DNA of 64,000 nucleotides from Nocardioides luteus. Lineage in GTDB: Bacteria; Actinomycetota; Actinomycetes; Propionibacteriales; Nocardioidaceae. The notes under the pieces are model-generated. The model did no database searches, was not told the origin of the DNA, and saw only the letters and a list, made by a program, of their open reading frames with translations. This document shows, one piece after another, positions 19,622-28,664 of this stretch (within the stretch, counting starts at the first letter, position 1; every line of letters begins with the position of its first letter). The stretch lies in contig NZ_JADOVJ010000001.1 of NCBI RefSeq assembly GCF_015752315.1, positions 2,410,501 to 2,474,500 of the forward strand. The letters are read 5' to 3'. The position numbers and the translations under genes are program-made.

Positions 19622-20418
19622 TGGGCGCTGATCACCTCCCCGGAGCGGCCATGCTGCGTATCGACGGCCTGAGGAAGGCGTTCGGGGAGAAGACGGTCCT
19701 GGACGGCCTGTCCTTCGAGGTCGCCTCCGGGGAGGTGGTCAGCCTGCTGGGGGCCAACGGCTCGGGCAAGTCCACCTCGCTGCGATGCGTGGTCGGTCTG
19801 GAGCGTCCCGACGCCGGGACGATCACCGTCGACGGCGTCACCGCCAGGCCCGCGGAGGCGATGCCGACGGTGGCGATGGTCTTCCAGAAGATCCATCTGG
19901 TGCCCCGCCGCAGCGTGCTCGACAACGTCTGCGCCGGCGCGCTCGGACGGCTCGGCCTGGGCCGCTCCTGGTCGGTGCTGGCCTTCCCGCGCGAGGTCCA
20001 GGCCGAGGCGATGGCGTGCCTGGACCGGGTCGGCCTCGCCGACCGCGCCCGGGAGAAGGCGGGCCGTCTCTCCGGTGGCCAGCAGCAGCGGGTCGCCGTC
20101 GCCCGCGCCCTGTGCCAGCGGGCCAAGGTGCTGCTCGCCGACGAGCCGGTCTCGGCGCTCGACCCGGCCGCCTCGGAGCAGGTGATGCACCTGCTCCGCT
20201 CGCTGGCCGACGACGACGGCCTCGCCGTGGCCGCGGTGCTCCATCAGCCCGACCTGGCGCGCCGCTTCTCCGACCGCGTCCTCGGTCTGGCCGGCGGTCG
20301 GCTGGTCTTCGACAGCAGCAGCGCCGAGATCGACGACGAGACGGTGGCCGGCCTCTACCGGCCCGCCCTGGAGGCGCTGGAGGCGGCCGAGGCCGCCGAG
20401 ATGAGGGAGTACGCATGA
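19621..20418 (+). CDS. phnC: Phosphonate ABC transporter ATP-binding protein
   Basis: 265 residues. Walker A GANGSGKST, signature LSGGQQQRVAVARAL and Walker B VLLADEPVSALD are intact. The ATG at 19621 overlaps the PhnD stop (TGATG); an internal ATG at 19651 (MLRIDGLRKAF) would also make a full ATPase domain. It powers PhnE-mediated uptake. Coupled by ATGA overlap to phnE. Confidence 0.93.
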   Translation: MGADHLPGAAMLRIDGLRKAFGEKTVLDGLSFEVASGEVVSLLGANGSGKSTSLRCVVGLERPDAGTITVDGVTARPAEAMPTVAMVFQKIHLVPRRSVLDNVCAGALGRLGLGRSWSVLAFPREVQAEAMACLDRVGLADRAREKAGRLSGGQQQRVAVARALCQRAKVLLADEPVSALDPAASEQVMHLLRSLADDDGLAVAAVLHQPDLARRFSDRVLGLAGGRLVFDSSSAEIDDETVAGLYRPALEALEAAEAAEMREYA

Positions 20419-21290
20419 GCACGGTGACCAAGACTCCCGACCCGGGTCTGGAGATCCCGCCACGCTTCCGGCCGGCGGGGATCGCCCTCGCGGTGGTCAT
20501 AGCGATCGGCCTGGTCGGCGTGCACTGGTACGCCGCGGTGCAGACCAACACCTCGCCCAAGGGGCTCCTCGAGGGCTGGCGGGGGCTGTGGAACTTCCTG
20601 TTCGGCGTCGACCGCACCTACCCGAACGGCAAGACCATCCATCAGGACGGCGCCTTCCCGCTCGACCTGCGCTGGTCCGAGACCATCCGGCCCGGCCTGG
20701 AGTACTGCCTGCTGACGATCTGGATCGGCCTGCTCGGCACGACCCTGTCGATCCCGGTGGCGCTGTTCTTCGCGGTGATCTCGTCGCGGACGACCAACCG
20801 GTTCGTGCCGCTGTGGCTGCTGGGCCGCGCGGTGATGTCGGTGCTGCGTGCGATCCCCGAGACGGTCTACGCGCTGATGTTCATCGCCGCGGTCGGCTTC
20901 GGCGCCTTCCCCGGGGTGATCGCGCTGGCGATCCACAACGTCGCGGTCATGGGCAAGCTGTGGTCCGAGGCCATGGACGAGGTGGACCAGGGGCCCGTCG
21001 AGGCGCTCCGCGTGGCCGGCGCCTCGCCCGCGCAGTCGGCAGCGCATGCGGTGCTGCCCGCCGTGATGCCGTCGCTGCTCGGGCTGCTGCTCTACCGGTT
21101 CGACACCAACGTACGCAGCTCGGTCATCCTCGGCACCGTCGGTGCCGGCGGCATCGGGTTCTTCATCAAGACCGAGGTGGACAGCTTCCACTTCGACACG
21201 ATGATGACCTACGTCTGCATGGTGATCGTGCTGATCATCGCCATCGACCTCTTCTCGGCCTGGCTGCGCCGGAAGGTCGGCGCGGTCTGA
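20415..21290 (+). CDS. phnE: Phosphonate ABC transporter permease
   Basis: 291 residues with about six membrane segments and the EAA-type loop for contact with the ATPase (EALRVAGASPAQSAAHAVLP). The long region between helices 1 and 2 (WNFLFGVDRTYPNGKTIHQD) is a periplasm-facing insert. Overlaps phnC by 4 bp and the alcohol dehydrogenase by 1 bp. Confidence 0.92.
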   Translation: MSTVTKTPDPGLEIPPRFRPAGIALAVVIAIGLVGVHWYAAVQTNTSPKGLLEGWRGLWNFLFGVDRTYPNGKTIHQDGAFPLDLRWSETIRPGLEYCLLTIWIGLLGTTLSIPVALFFAVISSRTTNRFVPLWLLGRAVMSVLRAIPETVYALMFIAAVGFGAFPGVIALAIHNVAVMGKLWSEAMDEVDQGPVEALRVAGASPAQSAAHAVLPAVMPSLLGLLLYRFDTNVRSSVILGTVGAGGIGFFIKTEVDSFHFDTMMTYVCMVIVLIIAIDLFSAWLRRKVGAV

Positions 21291-22279
21291 TGGCGCAAGT
21301 GGCGGTGTGGCGTGGCGGCGCCGAGGTGACTCTGGAGACCGTGGCGCTGCCGGAGCCGGGCCCGGGGGAGACGCTGGTCGAGATCGACCTGGCGACGGTA
21401 TGCGGCTCCGACCACCACACCGTCTCCGGCCGGCGGCCCGGCGCCTGCCCGAGCGTGCTCGGTCACGAGGGCGTCGGCCGGGTCGTCGGCAGCGGTCAAC
21501 GGGTGGTCTGGGGCGTCACCGTCTCGTGCGGCGCCTGCGACCGCTGCCTGCGGGGCCTCACCGCGAAGTGCCGCTCCGTGCGCAAGCTCGGGCACGAGAC
21601 CTACGAGGCGGCCTGGCCGCTCTCGGGCACCTACGCCACCCATGTGCTCCTGCCCGCCGGCACCGCCGTGGTGCCGGTCCCGGACACGCTGGCGGACGAG
21701 GTCGCCGCCCCCGCCGGGTGCGCGACCGCCACCGTGATGGCGGCGCTGGAGCGGGCCGGCTCACTGCGCGGCCGCCGGGTGCTGGTGGTCGGCGCCGGGA
21801 TGCTCGGTCTCACCGCGATCGCCGCCGCGGCCGACGCCGGCGCGGCCGAGGTCGTGGTGAGCGACGTCGTCCCCGCTCGGCTGGAGCTCGCCGCCGACTT
21901 CGGCGCCACCTCGACTCTCTCGGCCGGCCAGGGACTCCCGCCGGTCGATGTCGCGATGGACTTCTCCGGGGCCGCGCCGGCGATCGAGGCGGCGCTCGGC
22001 GCGCTCGACGTCGGCGGCTCCCTCGTCCTGGTGGGCTCGGTCTCCCCGGGGCCGGCGATCGCGGTCGACCCGGAGAGCATCGTGCGGGGGTGGCGGTCGG
22101 TCAGCGGCGTACACAACTACGAGCCGCGGCACCTCGAGCAGGCGGTCGCCTTCCTGGCCGCCTCGAGGCGTCCCTGGGCCGAGCTGGTCGAGGAACCCGT
22201 CGGGCTGGACCGGGTCGGTGACGTACTGACGAGGGAGCTGGGTAGGCCACGGGCGTCGGTGCGTCCGCGGGAGGACTAG
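21290..22279 (+). CDS. Zinc-dependent alcohol dehydrogenase, phosphonate-cluster type
   Basis: 329 residues of the medium-chain dehydrogenase family. The catalytic zinc region has VCGSDHHT and GHEGVGRVV; the structural zinc cysteines are in SCGACDRCLRGLTAKC; the NAD(P) fold is VLVVGAGMLGLTAIAAA. It matches the type found beside phosphonate genes (TIGR03366-like). Possible roles are oxidation of a hydroxyphosphonate to the aldehyde, or handling of the acetaldehyde released by C-P cleavage. Last gene of the operon, coupled to phnE. Confidence 0.88.
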   Translation: MAQVAVWRGGAEVTLETVALPEPGPGETLVEIDLATVCGSDHHTVSGRRPGACPSVLGHEGVGRVVGSGQRVVWGVTVSCGACDRCLRGLTAKCRSVRKLGHETYEAAWPLSGTYATHVLLPAGTAVVPVPDTLADEVAAPAGCATATVMAALERAGSLRGRRVLVVGAGMLGLTAIAAAADAGAAEVVVSDVVPARLELAADFGATSTLSAGQGLPPVDVAMDFSGAAPAIEAALGALDVGGSLVLVGSVSPGPAIAVDPESIVRGWRSVSGVHNYEPRHLEQAVAFLAASRRPWAELVEEPVGLDRVGDVLTRELGRPRASVRPRED

Positions 22280-22290
22280 GCTCGCTCCCC

Positions 22291-22743
22291 ATGACCGAGT
22301 TCGCCGCCGTGATCCTTGTCGACCGTCGTGGGTGGGTGATGCTCCAGGAGCGTGACGAGCATCCGACGATCGCGCCGGAGAAGTGGTCCTTCAGCGGAGG
22401 CCACCTCGAGCCGGGGGAGGACCCGGTGACCGGCGCGGTCCGCGAGCTCGAGGAGGAGACCGAGGTGCGTCTCGCCCCCGAGGCCCTCGAGCTGGTCGCC
22501 GTCCAGGAGCTCCGCCACCCGGAGACCGGCACCGACGACACGATCCACCTCTACGCTGCCGGCGTCGACCTCACCGATGCCGACATCGTGTGCCACGAGG
22601 GCCGCCAGATCGTCTTCGTCGATCCCGCGAAGGCGCCTGACCTGGACCTCAGCGACTCCGCCCGGATCGGGCTCGCGCGGTTCCTCGGATCGGCCCAGCA
22701 CGTGGCGCTATCCGGGTCGGAGCCCGTCAGGGTGGAGACGTAG
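22291..22743 (+). CDS. Nudix hydrolase
   Basis: 150 residues. The Nudix box runs [15 protein letters not shown] then RELEEETEV; it follows G-x5-E-x7-REUxEE, with Thr in place of the usual Gly near the end. The strong N-terminal strands ([17 protein letters not shown]) and the short length suggest hydrolysis of a nucleoside diphosphate derivative. Probably a house-cleaning enzyme; substrate unknown. Starts 12 bp after the phosphonate operon and ends 12 bp before dxs, so it may be read from either promoter. Confidence 0.88.
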   Translation: MTEFAAVILVDRRGWVMLQERDEHPTIAPEKWSFSGGHLEPGEDPVTGAVRELEEETEVRLAPEALELVAVQELRHPETGTDDTIHLYAAGVDLTDADIVCHEGRQIVFVDPAKAPDLDLSDSARIGLARFLGSAQHVALSGSEPVRVET

Positions 22744-22754
22744 AATCCCCTCCT

Positions 22755-24653
22755 ATGGGTCTCCTCGAACGCATCGCCGCGCCGCAGGATCTTCGTGATC
22801 TCTCCGACGACCAGCTCGAGCTCCTCGCGAGCGAGATCCGCGACCTGATGATCAGGACCGTGGCCACCAACACCGGCCACCTCGGCCCCAACCTCGGCGT
22901 CGTCGAGCTGACGCTCGCCATGCACCGCGTCTTCGACAGCCCCCGCGACAAGATCATCTTCGACACCGGCCACCAGTCCTACGTCCACAAGCTCGTCACC
23001 GGCCGGTCCGGTGACTTCGGCACGCTGCGCCGCGAGGGCGGGATGAGCGGCTACCCGAGCCAGTCCGAGTCCGACCACGACCTGGTCGAGAACTCCCACG
23101 CCTCCACCGCGCTCTCCTACGCCGACGGGCTGGCCAAGGCCTTCACGATCCGTGGCGAGGACCGCCACGTCGTCGCCGTGATCGGCGACGGCGCCCTGAC
23201 CGGCGGGATGGCCTGGGAGGCGCTCAACAACATCGCGATCCAGCACGACTCCAGGCTGGTCATCGTGGTCAACGACAACGGCCGCTCCTACACCCCGACC
23301 ATCGGTGGTCTGGCCACGGCGCTGACCTCGCTGCGCACCAATCCCCGCTACGAGCTGCTCCTCGACATGGTCAAGCGCCGCCTCAACGCGGTGCCCGGGA
23401 TCGGCGCGATGGCCTACGACGCGCTGCACGCGGTCAAGAAGGGCCTCAAGGACGCGGTCGCGCCCCAGGGCCTCTTCGAGGACCTCGGCCTGAAGTACGT
23501 CGGCCCCGTCGACGGCCACGACCGGCACGCCGTCGAGCAGGCGCTGACCTCGGCCAAGAAGTTCGGCGGCCCGGTGATCGTGCACGCGATCACCCGCAAG
23601 GGCTACGGCTACGACCCGGCCGAGCGCCACGAGGCCGACCAGTTCCACTCGCCGGGTCCCTTCGACGTCCAGACCGGGGCCGAGAAGCCCAAGGGCCGGA
23701 TCTGGACCGACCACTTCTCCGACGCGATCGTGCGGCTGGGGGAGAGCCGGCCGGACATCGTCGCGATCACCGCGGCGATGATGCACCCCGTCGGCCTCGA
23801 CGCCTTCCAGGCGCGCTTCGCCGAGCGCACCTTCGACGTCGGCATCGCCGAGCAGCACGCCGCCACCTCGGCCGCGGGCCTGGCGATGGGCGGGCTGCAC
23901 CCGGTCTTCGCGGTCTACGCCACCTTCCTCAACCGCGCCTTCGACCAGGTGCTGATGGACTGCGCCCTGCACCGCGCCGGGGTGACGTTCGTCCTCGACC
24001 GATCCGGCGTGACCGGCGACGACGGCGCCTCCCACAACGGCATGTGGGACATGTCGCTGCTCCAGGTCGTCCCCGGCCTCCGCCTGGCCGCGCCGCGCGA
24101 CATCACCCGTCTCAACGAGCTCCTCGACGAGGCCGTCGAGGTCGACGACGCGCCCACCGTCGTCCGCTTCCCGAAGGGCCCGCCGCCCGAGGACATCCCG
24201 ACCGTCTCCAAGCTCGGCGGCGCCGACGTGCTCGCCCGCGTCGGCACCAAGGACGTCCTGGTCCTCGGCGTCGGCTCGATGGCCGAGGTCGCCATGGGAG
24301 TCGCCGAGCGGCTCACCGCCCAGGGCATCGGCGTCACCGTCGTCGACCCGCGCTGGGTCAAGCCGATCGATCCGGCTCTCGTCGAGGCGGCCGCCGACCA
24401 CAGCCTCGTGGTCACCATCGAGGACAACGGCGTCACCGGCGGCGTGGGCGCGGCGTTCCTGCAGGCGCTGACCGCCGCCGACGTACGCACGCCGGTGAAG
24501 ATCCACGGCATCCCGCAGGAGTTCCTCGACCACGCCAAGCGGCCGAAGATCCTGGAGGCCATCGGTCTGACCCCGCAGGCGATCGCCCTGGACACCATCG
24601 AGCGCCTGGGCGCGCTGACGTCCACGCCGCTGTCCCGAGACGTCAGCCTCTGA
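22755..24653 (+). CDS. dxs: 1-deoxy-D-xylulose-5-phosphate synthase
   Basis: 632 residues, the usual size. Thiamine diphosphate site [16 protein letters not shown] and [12 protein letters not shown], the transketolase pyrimidine domain with [12 protein letters not shown], and the C-terminal domain ([11 protein letters not shown]) are all present. It condenses pyruvate and glyceraldehyde 3-phosphate in the first step of the MEP isoprenoid route. The thiamine-binding protein at 10563 is not adjacent, so no link is claimed. No clear terminator directly after. Confidence 0.97.
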   Translation: MGLLERIAAPQDLRDLSDDQLELLASEIRDLMIRTVATNTGHLGPNLGVVELTLAMHRVFDSPRDKIIFDTGHQSYVHKLVTGRSGDFGTLRREGGMSGYPSQSESDHDLVENSHASTALSYADGLAKAFTIRGEDRHVVAVIGDGALTGGMAWEALNNIAIQHDSRLVIVVNDNGRSYTPTIGGLATALTSLRTNPRYELLLDMVKRRLNAVPGIGAMAYDALHAVKKGLKDAVAPQGLFEDLGLKYVGPVDGHDRHAVEQALTSAKKFGGPVIVHAITRKGYGYDPAERHEADQFHSPGPFDVQTGAEKPKGRIWTDHFSDAIVRLGESRPDIVAITAAMMHPVGLDAFQARFAERTFDVGIAEQHAATSAAGLAMGGLHPVFAVYATFLNRAFDQVLMDCALHRAGVTFVLDRSGVTGDDGASHNGMWDMSLLQVVPGLRLAAPRDITRLNELLDEAVEVDDAPTVVRFPKGPPPEDIPTVSKLGGADVLARVGTKDVLVLGVGSMAEVAMGVAERLTAQGIGVTVVDPRWVKPIDPALVEAAADHSLVVTIEDNGVTGGVGAAFLQALTAADVRTPVKIHGIPQEFLDHAKRPKILEAIGLTPQAIALDTIERLGALTSTPLSRDVSL

Positions 24654-24798
24654 CGGCGAGACGCCGAATTTTGACCCTGCGGACTCGGTCTCTCCGGCCG
24701 AGCCACTGGCGAAGTTCGGCTCGTCTGCGATTAGAGTGGGCCTGTCGGGGGCGACGAGGGCCCTCGGTCTTGTCACCACACAGCACTCGGGGGATTCA

Positions 24799-24987
24799 AT
24801 GCTCTATGACGACCTCGTGGCCGAGTTCGCCTGGTCACCTGAGCAGATGTCGGCGCCGTTCGACCTCAAAGCGGCCGATGAGTTGATCCGCAAGAGGATC
24901 GAGAGCCGGCGACGCTCACCGCAGGCGACCGTGCGCCAACAAGCCCCGCGACAGCGGCAGAACGCCGTCGCGCCCGAGAAGGCATGA
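24799..24987 (+). CDS. Small hypothetical protein
   Basis: 62 residues from ATG 24799, five bases after GGGGGA. The first 35 residues are acidic and aromatic (MLYDDLVAEFAWSPEQMSAP), the rest is very basic and disordered (RKRIESRRRSPQ, RQQAPRQRQ). No domain known. A strong bidirectional hairpin follows. An in-frame upstream start at 24736 lacks a ribosome site. Confidence 0.6.
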   Translation: MLYDDLVAEFAWSPEQMSAPFDLKAADELIRKRIESRRRSPQATVRQQAPRQRQNAVAPEKA

Positions 24988-25012
24988 GCTGAGGCTCCTG
25001 CAGGAACGGATC

Positions 25013-25041
25013 GGCCCCCGACCGCATGGCGGTCGGGGGCC
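25013..25041. terminator. Bidirectional terminator hairpin between convergent genes
   Basis: GGCCCCCGACCGC (25013-25025) and GCGGTCGGGGGCC (25029-25041) pair perfectly over 13 bp around an ATG loop. It sits between the small protein gene and the end of fadB, so it can serve both. Confidence 0.88.
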
Positions 25042-25055
25042 GGGCGCTTCCAGGG

Positions 25056-27149
25056 TCAGTGGAACTTCTTGCCGGTGACCTTCTCGGAGATGCCCTCACG
25101 GTCGAGGAGCTGGGTGATGCCGCCGTTCCAGAACTGGAAGCCGGCACCGGTGATCATCCCCAGGTCGATGTCCTCGGCAGCCTGGGCGACACCCTCGTCG
25201 AGCATCCGGCCGATCTCGTCGGCGATCGCCTCGAGGGTCTGCTGGCGTACCTCCTCGGGCGCCTTCACCACGTCGCCCACGGTGAGGAGCGCCTCGACCT
25301 CCGGGTCGAGGGTGCGGCCGTCGGCACCGAAGAACGAGGCCTTCTTGGCCTCGACGACCTTGTGGAGGTTCTCCGAGAGGTAGAACCGCTCGGGGAAGGC
25401 CTTCGCCAGGGTCTCGTTGTTGTGGTACGCGATTGCCGGACCGACCAGCCCGATGAGCTGGTAGGGCGACATCGGGGTGACGCCCGCGAAGGCGGACTCG
25501 ACGACGTCGATCGGGGTGCCCTCGTCGGCGATCTTCGCGATCTCGCCCATGAAGCGGCCCAGGAGCCGGTTCACGATGAAGGACGGGCTGTCCTTGACCA
25601 GGATGGAGGTCTTCTTCAGCGACTTCGAGACCGAGAAGGCCGTCGCCAGGGCGGCCTCGGAGGTCTTCTCGCCACGGATGATCTCCAGCAGCGGCATCAC
25701 CGCGACCGGGTTGAAGAAGTGGAAGCCCACGACCCGCTCGGGGTTCTTCAGGTCCGCCGCCATCTCGGTGATCGAGAGGCTGGAGGTGTTGGTGGCGAAG
25801 ACCGCGGTCTCCGGCGCGACCGCCTCGGCGTTGGCGAAGACGGTCTTCTTGACGCCCATCTCCTCGAAGACGGCCTCGATGATGAAGTCGGCGTCGGAGA
25901 AGGCCTCCTCGTAGTCGACCGAGGAGGTGACCAGCGCCTTGAGGCGGTTGGTCGCGTCCTGGGACGCGCGGCCCTTGGCCAGCTTCTTGTCGAGCTCGGC
26001 GTGGACGTACGCCACGCCCTTGTCGGCACGCTCCTGGTCGAGGTCGACCATGACGACCGGCACCTTGAGACGCTGGACGAAGAGCAGCGCGAACTGCGAG
26101 GCCATCAGACCGGCACCGATGATGCCGACCTTGGTGACCTTCTGCGCGAGCGCCTTGTCCGGCGCGCCGGCGGGCCGCTTGGCCCGCTTCTGCACCAGGT
26201 CGAAGGAGTAGAGCGAGGCGAGCAGCTGCGGGGTCTTGGACATCGCCACGAGCGCGTCGTCCTCGGCCGCGAAGCCCTCGTCGCGGGTGGCGGTCTTGGC
26301 CAGGGTGAGCAGCTCGACGGCCTTCTTGGCGGCCGGGGAGGCGTCGCCGGTCTTGGCCCAGGCGAAGAAGCCCGCGTTCTTGGCGGCCTCGTCCCACGCC
26401 TCGCCGCGGTCGATCTCCTCACGGGAGACCTCGACGGTCCCGGACAGGACGCCGTCGGCCCACAGCAGCGACTGCTCGAGGTAGTCGGCGCCACCGAACA
26501 TCGCGTCCGCGATGCCCAGGTCGAAGGCCTCGGCGCCCTTGAGCACCTTGCCGTTGTTGAGAGGGTTCTCGATGAAGACCTTGGCGGCCTTGGCCGGGCC
26601 GATCAGGTTCGGCAGCAGGTAGCCACCGCCCCAGCCGGGGATCAGGCCGAGCATGACCTCCGGCAGGCCGACGGCCGGCACCGAGTCCTGGATGGTGCGG
26701 TAGTCCGCGTGCAGCGCGACCTCGAGGCCACCGCCGAGCGCGAGCCCGTTGATGAAGCCGAACGACGGCTTCTTCGTCGTGCCGTCGCCGTCGCCCAGCT
26801 TGCGGAAGACGGCGTGGCCGAGCTCGGCGATCGTACGGATCCCGTCGGCGCCACCGGCCTGCAGCGAGGTCAGGTCGGCACCGGCCGCGAGGATGAACGG
26901 CTTGCCGGTCACCGCGATCGCGTCGATCTCGGGGTCGGCCAGCGCCGCGTCGTACGCGGTGTTGAGCTCGACCAGCGACTTCGGCCCGAAGGTGTTCGGG
27001 CGGGTGTGGTCGTGGCCGTTGTCGAGGGTGACCAGGCCGAGGACCTTGCCGGAGGGCAGCGTGACCTTCTGCAGCTTGGCCGCGGTCACGACCTCGTCGT
27101 CGGAGAAGAGCTTCTCCACGTCGGCGAGAAGCGTGTTGATGTCCGTCAT
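25056..27149 (-). CDS. fadB: Fatty acid oxidation bifunctional enzyme: enoyl-CoA hydratase / 3-hydroxyacyl-CoA dehydrogenase
   Basis: 697 residues. The N-terminal 190 or so residues form a crotonase domain (ILAAGADLTSLQAGGADG, LALGGGLEVALHADYR), then an NAD-binding 3-hydroxyacyl-CoA dehydrogenase domain (VGIIGAGLMASQFALLF, FHFFNPVAVMPLLEII) and its C-terminal helical parts. It carries out hydration and NAD-dependent oxidation in beta-oxidation, forming a trifunctional complex with the thiolase encoded just upstream with only 1 bp between the reading frames. Promoter lies before fadA. Confidence 0.96.
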   Translation of the reverse strand: MTDINTLLADVEKLFSDDEVVTAAKLQKVTLPSGKVLGLVTLDNGHDHTRPNTFGPKSLVELNTAYDAALADPEIDAIAVTGKPFILAAGADLTSLQAGGADGIRTIAELGHAVFRKLGDGDGTTKKPSFGFINGLALGGGLEVALHADYRTIQDSVPAVGLPEVMLGLIPGWGGGYLLPNLIGPAKAAKVFIENPLNNGKVLKGAEAFDLGIADAMFGGADYLEQSLLWADGVLSGTVEVSREEIDRGEAWDEAAKNAGFFAWAKTGDASPAAKKAVELLTLAKTATRDEGFAAEDDALVAMSKTPQLLASLYSFDLVQKRAKRPAGAPDKALAQKVTKVGIIGAGLMASQFALLFVQRLKVPVVMVDLDQERADKGVAYVHAELDKKLAKGRASQDATNRLKALVTSSVDYEEAFSDADFIIEAVFEEMGVKKTVFANAEAVAPETAVFATNTSSLSITEMAADLKNPERVVGFHFFNPVAVMPLLEIIRGEKTSEAALATAFSVSKSLKKTSILVKDSPSFIVNRLLGRFMGEIAKIADEGTPIDVVESAFAGVTPMSPYQLIGLVGPAIAYHNNETLAKAFPERFYLSENLHKVVEAKKASFFGADGRTLDPEVEALLTVGDVVKAPEEVRQQTLEAIADEIGRMLDEGVAQAAEDIDLGMITGAGFQFWNGGITQLLDREGISEKVTGKKFH

Positions 27150-27150
27150 G

Positions 27151-28350
27151 TCAGGCCTCCGCGCCGTTCCAGTGAGGGTTCTCCCAGATGACCGTGCCGC
27201 CCATACCCAGGCCGATGCACATGGTGGTGAGGCCGTAGCGGACCTCGGGGCGCTCCTCGAACTGACGGGCCAGCTGGATCATCAGCCGCACGCCGGAGGA
27301 GGCCAGCGGGTGACCGAACGCGATCGCGCCGCCGTAGGGGTTCACGCGGTCGTCGTTCTGGTCGATGCCGAAGTGGTCCAGGAACGCGAGCACCTGGATC
27401 GCGAAGGCCTCGTTGATCTCGAAGGCCTCGATGTCGTCGATGGTGAGCCCGGCCTTGGCCAGCGCCTTCTCGGTCGACGGGATCGGGCCGACGGCCATGA
27501 CCTCGGGGGCGACGCCGGCGAAGGCGTAGGACACCAGCCGCATCTTGATCGGCAGCCCGAGCTCCTTGGCGACCTCCTCGGAGGCCAGCAGCGAGGCGGT
27601 CGCGCCGTCGTTGATGCCCGCCGCGTTGCCCGCGGTCACGCGACCGTGGGGGCGGAACGGGGTCTTGAGCTTGGCGAGGTCCTCGGTGGTGGTGCCGGGA
27701 CGCATCGGCTCGTCGGTGGTGGCCAGACCCCAGCCGTTCTCGGCCGAGCGGGTGGCGACGGGGACCAGGTCGGGCTGGATCTTGCCGTCGGCGTACGCCT
27801 TGGCAGCCAGCTCCTGGGAGCGGACCGCGAACGCGTCGGTGCGCTCCTTGGTGATCGCCGGGTAGCGGTCGTGGACGTTCTCGGCGGTGTTGCCCATGAC
27901 GAGCGCGCTCGGGTCGACCAGCTTCTCGGAGATGATCCGCGGGTTCGGGTCGACGCCCTCGCCCATCGGGTGGCGGCCCATGTGCTCGACACCACCGGCG
28001 ATGGCGACGTCGTAGGCGCCGAAGGCGATGCCGCCGGCGGTCGTGGTGACCGCGGTCATCGCGCCGGCACACATCCGGTCGATCGCGTAGCCCGGCACGG
28101 ACTGCGGGAGCCCGGCGAGCAGGCTCGCGGTGCGGCCGATGGTGAGGCCCTGGTCGCCGATCTGCGTGGTCGCGGCGATGGCGACCTCGTCGATCCGCTC
28201 CGGGGGAAGATCGGGGTTGCGGCGCGTGAGCTCACGGATGAGCTTGACGACGAGGTCGTCGGCGCGGGTCTCGGCGTACTGGCCCTTGGCCTTGCCGAAA
28301 GGTGTGCGTACGCCGTCGACGAAGACGACTTCTCGCAGCTGTCGGGTCAC
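27151..28350 (-). CDS. fadA: Acetyl-CoA C-acyltransferase (3-ketoacyl-CoA thiolase)
   Basis: 399 residues. Nucleophilic Cys in IDRMCAGAMTAV, His in INEAFAIQVLAF and GGAIAFGHPLASSGVR, second Cys in TTMCIGLGMGGT. It performs thiolytic cleavage of 3-ketoacyl-CoA, the last beta-oxidation step. First gene of the fadA-fadB operon. A TTAC-type operator candidate lies about 90 bp upstream. Confidence 0.96.
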   Translation of the reverse strand: MTRQLREVVFVDGVRTPFGKAKGQYAETRADDLVVKLIRELTRRNPDLPPERIDEVAIAATTQIGDQGLTIGRTASLLAGLPQSVPGYAIDRMCAGAMTAVTTTAGGIAFGAYDVAIAGGVEHMGRHPMGEGVDPNPRIISEKLVDPSALVMGNTAENVHDRYPAITKERTDAFAVRSQELAAKAYADGKIQPDLVPVATRSAENGWGLATTDEPMRPGTTTEDLAKLKTPFRPHGRVTAGNAAGINDGATASLLASEEVAKELGLPIKMRLVSYAFAGVAPEVMAVGPIPSTEKALAKAGLTIDDIEAFEINEAFAIQVLAFLDHFGIDQNDDRVNPYGGAIAFGHPLASSGVRLMIQLARQFEERPEVRYGLTTMCIGLGMGGTVIWENPHWNGAEA

Positions 28351-28664
28351 CGTGTCACTCCATGTGAATTGCCGGTCGGTTGCCGCTGGGCGGCGCTGTT
28401 GTTGCGGGCACCGGTGGTGGTGCCCCCGATGCGTACATTACCCGCAAGTAACAACGGCCGCATCGAGGGGGAGGTCACATCGGAGATCGGGACGTGGTCG
28501 CCGGCCTCCGCGCGTCGGCTTGGGAATATCGGGGGCCTCCACGATGCTGCGCTGTCGTCATGTGGAAGCGTGTATTGAGAAGGTTGAGCCCCAGGGTCGA
28601 GACCCCGGGCGAGGCAAGCGACGGCGAGGCCCGCGAGGGTCGTACGCAACGGGAGGAGGCACCG
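28351..28664. other. Divergent promoter region between fadAB and the PAC2 gene
   Basis: 314 bp without a gene that I can support. It holds the TTAC-type site at 28438-28451, a GC-rich stretch, and the ribosome site GGGAGGAGG of the PAC2 gene at its right end. Open frames here start without ribosome sites. Confidence 0.6.
28438..28451. promoter_or_regulatory. TTAC-type operator candidate upstream of fadAB
   Basis: TTACCCGCAAGTAA has 4-bp symmetric outer arms and a GC centre. Closely related sequences occur at 34956-34969 and, on the minus strand, 45215-45228 (12 of 14 identical to the latter). Such symmetric sites are typical of TetR regulators; the protein is unknown. Confidence 0.5.

Noticed and set aside
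25026..27191. 721-codon plus-strand frame antisense to fadB
   Set aside because: Shadow frame; fadB on the other strand has clear domains.
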